From: Haemonchus contortus
Lineage: Eukaryota > Nematoda > Chromadorea > Rhabditida > Trichostrongylidae
Direction of reading: 5' to 3'
Assembly: GCA_000469685.2 (NCBI GenBank)
Contig: LS997562.1
Span: 17,755,865 to 17,819,864, forward strand
DNA: 64,000 nt
Shown here in pieces: positions 58,876 to 64,000 of the stretch. Every line of letters starts with the position of its first letter. Position 1 is the first letter of the stretch. The notes under the pieces were generated by a model, which saw only the letters and a list, made by a program, of their open reading frames with translations, made no database searches and had not been told where the DNA came from. A program made the position numbers and the translations under genes.

Positions 58876-58947
58876 AGCAGCGTGGCGCAGTGGAAGCGTG
58901 CTGGGCCCATAACCCAGAGGTCGGTGGATCGAAACCACTCGCTGCTA
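58876..58947 (+). tRNA. Initiator tRNA-Met (CAT), array copy 1
   Basis: A 72-nt intronless gene that folds fully. Acceptor stem AGCAGCG pairs with CGCTGCT. The anticodon arm is CTGGG CCCATAA CCCAG with CAT at 58908-58910. The T arm is GGTGG ATCGAAA CCACT. Diagnostic eukaryotic initiator features are present: A1 opposite T at the stem end, three consecutive G:C pairs in the anticodon stem, and A instead of T at the start of the T loop. Internal promoter: A box TGGCGCAGTGG (58883-58893) and B box GGATCGAAACC (58926-58936). Pol III stop: seven T at 58949-58955. It delivers methionine to the start codon. Nothing in the sequence suggests a pseudogene. Confidence 0.98.
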
Positions 58948-58948
58948 A

Positions 58949-58955
58949 TTTTTTT
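58949..58955 (+). terminator. Pol III T7 terminator of tRNA copy 1
   Basis: A run of seven T starts two bases after the tRNA. The same run follows every copy at the same distance (eight T after copy 31), so each unit is an independent transcription unit rather than part of a polycistron. Confidence 0.9.
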
Positions 58956-59017
58956 CTTTATAAAATTTGAGCAATGAATACAGGTCTTCAACTGGTAGAT
59001 CCCTGCTTATGGCATGC

Positions 59018-59089
59018 AGCAGCGTGGCGCAGTGGAAGCGTGCTGGGCCCATAACCCAGAGGTCGGTGGATCGAAACCACTCGCTGCTA
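59018..59089 (+). tRNA. Initiator tRNA-Met (CAT), array copy 2
   Basis: Same 72 nt as copy 1; T7 stop follows. Confidence 0.97.
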
Positions 59090-59159
59090 ATTTTTTTCTT
59101 TATAAAATTTGAGCAATGAATACAGGTCTTCAACTGGTAGATCCCTGCTTATGGCATGC

Positions 59160-59231
59160 AGCAGCGTGGCGCAGTGGAAGCGTGCTGGGCCCATAACCCA
59201 GAGGTCGGTGGATCGAAACCACTCGCTGCTA
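59160..59231 (+). tRNA. Initiator tRNA-Met (CAT), array copy 3
   Basis: Identical to copy 1 by eye. Confidence 0.97.
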
Positions 59232-59301
59232 ATTTTTTTCTTTATAAAATTTGAGCAATGAATACAGGTCTTCAACTGGTAGATCCCTGCTTATGGCATG
59301 C

Positions 59302-59373
59302 AGCAGCGTGGCGCAGTGGAAGCGTGCTGGGCCCATAACCCAGAGGTCGGTGGATCGAAACCACTCGCTGCTA
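59302..59373 (+). tRNA. Initiator tRNA-Met (CAT), array copy 4
   Basis: Identical to copy 1 by eye. Confidence 0.97.
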
Positions 59374-59443
59374 ATTTTTTTCTTTATAAAATTTGAGCAA
59401 TGAATACAGGTCTTCAACTGGTAGATCCCTGCTTATGGCATGC

Positions 59444-59515
59444 AGCAGCGTGGCGCAGTGGAAGCGTGCTGGGCCCATAACCCAGAGGTCGGTGGATCGA
59501 AACCACTCGCTGCTA
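59444..59515 (+). tRNA. Initiator tRNA-Met (CAT), array copy 5
   Basis: Identical to copy 1 by eye. Confidence 0.97.
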
Positions 59516-59585
59516 ATTTTTTTCTTTATAAAATTTGAGCAATGAATACAGGTCTTCAACTGGTAGATCCCTGCTTATGGCATGC

Positions 59586-59657
59586 AGCAGCGTGGCGCAG
59601 TGGAAGCGTGCTGGGCCCATAACCCAGAGGTCGGTGGATCGAAACCACTCGCTGCTA
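59586..59657 (+). tRNA. Initiator tRNA-Met (CAT), array copy 6
   Basis: Identical to copy 1 by eye. Confidence 0.97.
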
Positions 59658-59727
59658 ATTTTTTTCTTTATAAAATTTGAGCAATGAATACAGGTCTTCA
59701 ACTGGTAGATCCCTGCTTATGGCATGC

Positions 59728-59799
59728 AGCAGCGTGGCGCAGTGGAAGCGTGCTGGGCCCATAACCCAGAGGTCGGTGGATCGAAACCACTCGCTGCTA
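59728..59799 (+). tRNA. Initiator tRNA-Met (CAT), array copy 7
   Basis: Identical to copy 1 by eye. Confidence 0.97.
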
Positions 59800-59869
59800 A
59801 TTTTTTTCTTTATAAAATTTGAGCAATGAATACAGGTCTTCAACTGGTAGATCCCTGCTTATGGCATGC

Positions 59870-59941
59870 AGCAGCGTGGCGCAGTGGAAGCGTGCTGGGC
59901 CCATAACCCAGAGGTCGGTGGATCGAAACCACTCGCTGCTA
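59870..59941 (+). tRNA. Initiator tRNA-Met (CAT), array copy 8
   Basis: Identical to copy 1 by eye. Confidence 0.97.
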
Positions 59942-60011
59942 ATTTTTTTCTTTATAAAATTTGAGCAATGAATACAGGTCTTCAACTGGTAGATCCCTGC
60001 TTATGGCATGC

Positions 60012-60083
60012 AGCAGCGTGGCGCAGTGGAAGCGTGCTGGGCCCATAACCCAGAGGTCGGTGGATCGAAACCACTCGCTGCTA
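60012..60083 (+). tRNA. Initiator tRNA-Met (CAT), array copy 9
   Basis: Identical to copy 1 by eye. Confidence 0.97.
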
Positions 60084-60153
60084 ATTTTTTTCTTTATAAA
60101 ATTTGAGCAATGAATACAGGTCTTCAACTGGTAGATCCCTGCTTATGGCATGC

Positions 60154-60225
60154 AGCAGCGTGGCGCAGTGGAAGCGTGCTGGGCCCATAACCCAGAGGTC
60201 GGTGGATCGAAACCACTCGCTGCTA
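60154..60225 (+). tRNA. Initiator tRNA-Met (CAT), array copy 10
   Basis: Identical to copy 1 by eye. Confidence 0.97.
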
Positions 60226-60295
60226 ATTTTTTTCTTTATAAAATTTGAGCAATGAATACAGGTCTTCAACTGGTAGATCCCTGCTTATGGCATGC

Positions 60296-60367
60296 AGCAG
60301 CGTGGCGCAGTGGAAGCGTGCTGGGCCCATAACCCAGAGGTCGGTGGATCGAAACCACTCGCTGCTA
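60296..60367 (+). tRNA. Initiator tRNA-Met (CAT), array copy 11
   Basis: Identical to copy 1 by eye. Confidence 0.97.
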
Positions 60368-60437
60368 ATTTTTTTCTTTATAAAATTTGAGCAATGAATA
60401 CAGGTCTTCAACTGGTAGATCCCTGCTTATGGCATGC

Positions 60438-60509
60438 AGCAGCGTGGCGCAGTGGAAGCGTGCTGGGCCCATAACCCAGAGGTCGGTGGATCGAAACCAC
60501 TCGCTGCTA
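60438..60509 (+). tRNA. Initiator tRNA-Met (CAT), array copy 12
   Basis: Identical to copy 1 by eye. Confidence 0.97.
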
Positions 60510-60579
60510 ATTTTTTTCTTTATAAAATTTGAGCAATGAATACAGGTCTTCAACTGGTAGATCCCTGCTTATGGCATGC

Positions 60580-60651
60580 AGCAGCGTGGCGCAGTGGAAG
60601 CGTGCTGGGCCCATAACCCAGAGGTCGGTGGATCGAAACCACTCGCTGCTA
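60580..60651 (+). tRNA. Initiator tRNA-Met (CAT), array copy 13
   Basis: Identical to copy 1 by eye. Confidence 0.97.
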
Positions 60652-60721
60652 ATTTTTTTCTTTATAAAATTTGAGCAATGAATACAGGTCTTCAACTGGT
60701 AGATCCCTGCTTATGGCATGC

Positions 60722-60793
60722 AGCAGCGTGGCGCAGTGGAAGCGTGCTGGGCCCATAACCCAGAGGTCGGTGGATCGAAACCACTCGCTGCTA
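60722..60793 (+). tRNA. Initiator tRNA-Met (CAT), array copy 14
   Basis: Identical to copy 1 by eye. Confidence 0.97.
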
Positions 60794-60863
60794 ATTTTTT
60801 TCTTTATAAAATTTGAGCAATGAATACAGGTCTTCAACTGGTAGATCCCTGCTTATGGCATGC

Positions 60864-60935
60864 AGCAGCGTGGCGCAGTGGAAGCGTGCTGGGCCCATAA
60901 CCCAGAGGTCGGTGGATCGAAACCACTCGCTGCTA
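60864..60935 (+). tRNA. Initiator tRNA-Met (CAT), array copy 15
   Basis: Identical to copy 1 by eye. Confidence 0.97.
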
Positions 60936-61005
60936 ATTTTTTTCTTTATAAAATTTGAGCAATGAATACAGGTCTTCAACTGGTAGATCCCTGCTTATGG
61001 CATGC

Positions 61006-61077
61006 AGCAGCGTGGCGCAGTGGAAGCGTGCTGGGCCCATAACCCAGAGGTCGGTGGATCGAAACCACTCGCTGCTA
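61006..61077 (+). tRNA. Initiator tRNA-Met (CAT), array copy 16
   Basis: Identical to copy 1 by eye. Confidence 0.97.
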
Positions 61078-61147
61078 ATTTTTTTCTTTATAAAATTTGA
61101 GCAATGAATACAGGTCTTCAACTGGTAGATCCCTGCTTATGGCATGC

Positions 61148-61219
61148 AGCAGCGTGGCGCAGTGGAAGCGTGCTGGGCCCATAACCCAGAGGTCGGTGGA
61201 TCGAAACCACTCGCTGCTA
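61148..61219 (+). tRNA. Initiator tRNA-Met (CAT), array copy 17
   Basis: Identical to copy 1 by eye. Confidence 0.97.
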
Positions 61220-61289
61220 ATTTTTTTCTTTATAAAATTTGAGCAATGAATACAGGTCTTCAACTGGTAGATCCCTGCTTATGGCATGC

Positions 61290-61361
61290 AGCAGCGTGGC
61301 GCAGTGGAAGCGTGCTGGGCCCATAACCCAGAGGTCGGTGGATCGAAACCACTCGCTGCTA
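61290..61361 (+). tRNA. Initiator tRNA-Met (CAT), array copy 18
   Basis: Identical to copy 1 by eye. Confidence 0.97.
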
Positions 61362-61431
61362 ATTTTTTTCTTTATAAAATTTGAGCAATGAATACAGGTC
61401 TTCAACTGGTAGATCCCTGCTTATGGCATGC

Positions 61432-61503
61432 AGCAGCGTGGCGCAGTGGAAGCGTGCTGGGCCCATAACCCAGAGGTCGGTGGATCGAAACCACTCGCTG
61501 CTA
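61432..61503 (+). tRNA. Initiator tRNA-Met (CAT), array copy 19
   Basis: Identical to copy 1 by eye. Confidence 0.97.
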
Positions 61504-61573
61504 ATTTTTTTCTTTATAAAATTTGAGCAATGAATACAGGTCTTCAACTGGTAGATCCCTGCTTATGGCATGC

Positions 61574-61645
61574 AGCAGCGTGGCGCAGTGGAAGCGTGCT
61601 GGGCCCATAACCCAGAGGTCGGTGGATCGAAACCACTCGCTGCTA
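61574..61645 (+). tRNA. Initiator tRNA-Met (CAT), array copy 20
   Basis: Identical to copy 1 by eye. Confidence 0.97.
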
Positions 61646-61715
61646 ATTTTTTTCTTTATAAAATTTGAGCAATGAATACAGGTCTTCAACTGGTAGATCC
61701 CTGCTTATGGCATGC

Positions 61716-61787
61716 AGCAGCGTGGCGCAGTGGAAGCGTGCTGGGCCCATAACCCAGAGGTCGGTGGATCGAAACCACTCGCTGCTA
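61716..61787 (+). tRNA. Initiator tRNA-Met (CAT), array copy 21
   Basis: Identical to copy 1 by eye. Confidence 0.97.
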
Positions 61788-61857
61788 ATTTTTTTCTTTA
61801 TAAAATTTGAGCAATGAATACAGGTCTTCAACTGGTAGATCCCTGCTTATGGCATGC

Positions 61858-61929
61858 AGCAGCGTGGCGCAGTGGAAGCGTGCTGGGCCCATAACCCAGA
61901 GGTCGGTGGATCGAAACCACTCGCTGCTA
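61858..61929 (+). tRNA. Initiator tRNA-Met (CAT), array copy 22
   Basis: Identical to copy 1 by eye. Confidence 0.97.
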
Positions 61930-61999
61930 ATTTTTTTCTTTATAAAATTTGAGCAATGAATACAGGTCTTCAACTGGTAGATCCCTGCTTATGGCATGC

Positions 62000-62071
62000 A
62001 GCAGCGTGGCGCAGTGGAAGCGTGCTGGGCCCATAACCCAGAGGTCGGTGGATCGAAACCACTCGCTGCTA
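62000..62071 (+). tRNA. Initiator tRNA-Met (CAT), array copy 23
   Basis: Identical to copy 1 by eye. Confidence 0.97.
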
Positions 62072-62141
62072 ATTTTTTTCTTTATAAAATTTGAGCAATG
62101 AATACAGGTCTTCAACTGGTAGATCCCTGCTTATGGCATGC

Positions 62142-62213
62142 AGCAGCGTGGCGCAGTGGAAGCGTGCTGGGCCCATAACCCAGAGGTCGGTGGATCGAAA
62201 CCACTCGCTGCTA
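62142..62213 (+). tRNA. Initiator tRNA-Met (CAT), array copy 24
   Basis: Identical to copy 1 by eye. Confidence 0.97.
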
Positions 62214-62283
62214 ATTTTTTTCTTTATAAAATTTGAGCAATGAATACAGGTCTTCAACTGGTAGATCCCTGCTTATGGCATGC

Positions 62284-62355
62284 AGCAGCGTGGCGCAGTG
62301 GAAGCGTGCTGGGCCCATAACCCAGAGGTCGGTGGATCGAAACCACTCGCTGCTA
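62284..62355 (+). tRNA. Initiator tRNA-Met (CAT), array copy 25
   Basis: Identical to copy 1 by eye. Confidence 0.97.
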
Positions 62356-62425
62356 ATTTTTTTCTTTATAAAATTTGAGCAATGAATACAGGTCTTCAAC
62401 TGGTAGATCCCTGCTTATGGCATGC

Positions 62426-62497
62426 AGCAGCGTGGCGCAGTGGAAGCGTGCTGGGCCCATAACCCAGAGGTCGGTGGATCGAAACCACTCGCTGCTA
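62426..62497 (+). tRNA. Initiator tRNA-Met (CAT), array copy 26
   Basis: Identical to copy 1 by eye. Confidence 0.97.
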
Positions 62498-62567
62498 ATT
62501 TTTTTCTTTATAAAATTTGAGCAATGAATACAGGTCTTCAACTGGTAGATCCCTGCTTATGGCATGC

Positions 62568-62639
62568 AGCAGCGTGGCGCAGTGGAAGCGTGCTGGGCCC
62601 ATAACCCAGAGGTCGGTGGATCGAAACCACTCGCTGCTA
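62568..62639 (+). tRNA. Initiator tRNA-Met (CAT), array copy 27
   Basis: Identical to copy 1 by eye. Confidence 0.97.
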
Positions 62640-62709
62640 ATTTTTTTCTTTATAAAATTTGAGCAATGAATACAGGTCTTCAACTGGTAGATCCCTGCTT
62701 ATGGCATGC

Positions 62710-62781
62710 AGCAGCGTGGCGCAGTGGAAGCGTGCTGGGCCCATAACCCAGAGGTCGGTGGATCGAAACCACTCGCTGCTA
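62710..62781 (+). tRNA. Initiator tRNA-Met (CAT), array copy 28
   Basis: Identical to copy 1 by eye. Confidence 0.97.
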
Positions 62782-62851
62782 ATTTTTTTCTTTATAAAAT
62801 TTGAGCAATGAATACAGGTCTTCAACTGGTAGATCCCTGCTTATGGCATGC

Positions 62852-62923
62852 AGCAGCGTGGCGCAGTGGAAGCGTGCTGGGCCCATAACCCAGAGGTCGG
62901 TGGATCGAAACCACTCGCTGCTA
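62852..62923 (+). tRNA. Initiator tRNA-Met (CAT), array copy 29
   Basis: Identical to copy 1 by eye. Confidence 0.97.
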
Positions 62924-62993
62924 ATTTTTTTCTTTATAAAATTTGAGCAATGAATACAGGTCTTCAACTGGTAGATCCCTGCTTATGGCATGC

Positions 62994-63065
62994 AGCAGCG
63001 TGGCGCAGTGGAAGCGTGCTGGGCCCATAACCCAGAGGTCGGTGGATCGAAACCACTCGCTGCTA
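62994..63065 (+). tRNA. Initiator tRNA-Met (CAT), array copy 30
   Basis: Identical to copy 1 by eye. Confidence 0.97.
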
Positions 63066-63135
63066 ATTTTTTTCTTTATAAAATTTGAGCAATGAATACA
63101 GGTCTTCAACTGGTAGATCCCTGCTTATGGCATGC

Positions 63136-63207
63136 AGCAGCGTGGCGCAGTGGAAGCGTGCTGGGCCCATAACCCAGAGGTCGGTGGATCGAAACCACTC
63201 GCTGCTA
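63136..63207 (+). tRNA. Initiator tRNA-Met (CAT), array copy 31
   Basis: Identical gene; its terminator has eight T instead of seven, making this unit 143 bp. Confidence 0.97.
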
Positions 63208-63278
63208 ATTTTTTTTCTTTATAAAATTTGAGCAATGAATACAGGTCTTCAACTGGTAGATCCCTGCTTATGGCATGC

Positions 63279-63350
63279 AGCAGCGTGGCGCAGTGGAAGC
63301 GTGCTGGGCCCATAACCCAGAGGTCGGTGGATCGAAACCACTCGCTGCTA
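63279..63350 (+). tRNA. Initiator tRNA-Met (CAT), array copy 32
   Basis: Identical to copy 1 by eye; T7 stop again. Confidence 0.97.
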
Positions 63351-63420
63351 ATTTTTTTCTTTATAAAATTTGAGCAATGAATACAGGTCTTCAACTGGTA
63401 GATCCCTGCTTATGGCATGC

Positions 63421-63492
63421 AGCAGCGTGGCGCAGTGGAAGCGTGCTGGGCCCATAACCCAGAGGTCGGTGGATCGAAACCACTCGCTGCTA
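63421..63492 (+). tRNA. Initiator tRNA-Met (CAT), array copy 33
   Basis: Identical to copy 1 by eye. Confidence 0.97.
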
Positions 63493-63562
63493 ATTTTTTT
63501 CTTTATAAAATTTGAGCAATGAATACAGGTCTTCAACTGGTAGATCCCTGCTTATGGCATGC

Positions 63563-63634
63563 AGCAGCGTGGCGCAGTGGAAGCGTGCTGGGCCCATAAC
63601 CCAGAGGTCGGTGGATCGAAACCACTCGCTGCTA
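63563..63634 (+). tRNA. Initiator tRNA-Met (CAT), array copy 34
   Basis: Identical to copy 1 by eye. Confidence 0.97.
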
Positions 63635-63704
63635 ATTTTTTTCTTTATAAAATTTGAGCAATGAATACAGGTCTTCAACTGGTAGATCCCTGCTTATGGC
63701 ATGC

Positions 63705-63776
63705 AGCAGCGTGGCGCAGTGGAAGCGTGCTGGGCCCATAACCCAGAGGTCGGTGGATCGAAACCACTCGCTGCTA
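63705..63776 (+). tRNA. Initiator tRNA-Met (CAT), array copy 35
   Basis: Identical to copy 1 by eye. Confidence 0.97.
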
Positions 63777-63846
63777 ATTTTTTTCTTTATAAAATTTGAG
63801 CAATGAATACAGGTCTTCAACTGGTAGATCCCTGCTTATGGCATGC

Positions 63847-63918
63847 AGCAGCGTGGCGCAGTGGAAGCGTGCTGGGCCCATAACCCAGAGGTCGGTGGAT
63901 CGAAACCACTCGCTGCTA
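63847..63918 (+). tRNA. Initiator tRNA-Met (CAT), array copy 36
   Basis: Identical to copy 1; the last complete copy in the window. Confidence 0.97.
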
Positions 63919-63988
63919 ATTTTTTTCTTTATAAAATTTGAGCAATGAATACAGGTCTTCAACTGGTAGATCCCTGCTTATGGCATGC

Positions 63989-64000
63989 AGCAGCGGTGGC
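63989..64000 (+). tRNA. Initiator tRNA-Met, array copy 37, cut by window edge
   Basis: Only the first 12 bases are present, and they read AGCAGCGGTGGC with one G more than the other copies. This may be a variant copy or a sequence error near a contig end. Confidence 0.7.

Larger units (their letters stand above)
58786..64000 (+). repeat. Tandem array of 142-bp units, each with one initiator tRNA gene
   Basis: After the degenerate edge, the same 142-bp unit (72-bp tRNA plus 70-bp spacer) repeats head to tail from 58876 to the window end. There are 36 complete units and a partial 37th. The spacer holds a T7 Pol III stop, TTTATAAAATTTGAGC, and ATGGCATGC just before the next gene. By eye, units are identical except one extra T at 63209-63216 (a 143-bp unit) and an extra G near 63995. 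Such uniformity implies recent amplification or ongoing homogenisation. The array does not end inside the window. Confidence 0.97.

Noticed and set aside
58716..63962. Repeated 62-codon open frame on the minus strand across the array
   Set aside because: It is the antisense of the tRNA plus spacer and recurs only because the unit recurs. It has no start context or domain.
58786..64000. CRISPR-like regular repeats
   Set aside because: Spacers as well as repeats are identical, the unit is a eukaryotic tRNA gene, and no cas genes exist here.

Overview
The window looks like nematode genomic DNA, most likely a strongylid such as a hookworm. The reasons are short exons bounded by GT..AG introns, nematode-type RTE and CR1-like LINE fragments, mariner and Tc1 relatives, and a eukaryotic initiator tRNA. 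There are no bacterial-style operons. This assignment is inference; no ribosomal or mitochondrial marker is present.

Layout. From 1 to about 23.7 kb I find mostly decayed transposons: three degenerate RTE-type LINE copies (1.8-4.4, 6.6-8.1, 11.4-13.7 kb), a mariner deletion derivative (4.48-5.36 kb), a LINE ORF1 fragment fused to a short tandem repeat (16-17.4 kb), and one nearly full-length but broken CR1-like LINE (19.0-22.7 kb). Several hairpin elements with 9-bp target duplications lie among them.

From 57.26 kb down to about 24.2 kb, on the minus strand, I could assemble by eye one very large split gene. It has 28 well supported exons, numbered 1-28 here, plus a possible 29th. Reading frame and intron phase agree at all but three joins: exon 8 to 9, where the exon 8 donor is unknown; exon 19 to 20, where the frame choice is only phase-consistent; and exon 26 to 27, where an exon is missing. 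It encodes an extracellular protein built from repeated modules: von Willebrand A-like (VWA-like) domains, beta-rich domains and EGF-like domains. The overall plan is like nematode secreted VWA/EGF proteins such as those in the C. elegans irg-7 group (comparison from memory). The 5' end lies upstream of 57.26 kb and the 3' end is unresolved. Its introns hold an RTE/BovB-like LINE, a CR1-like fragment, a Tc1-like transposon and its MITE, SINEs, a CA repeat and several short inverted-repeat elements.

From 58.79 kb to the right edge is the most striking feature: a head-to-tail array of a 142-bp unit. Each unit carries a complete initiator tRNA-Met(CAT) gene with internal A and B boxes and its own T7 terminator. 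There are 36 complete copies and a 37th cut by the window edge, so the array continues beyond the window. The units look identical apart from one extra T and one extra G at the window end. I know of no comparable single-gene initiator tRNA tandem array in nematodes, so this is my best candidate for an undescribed system.
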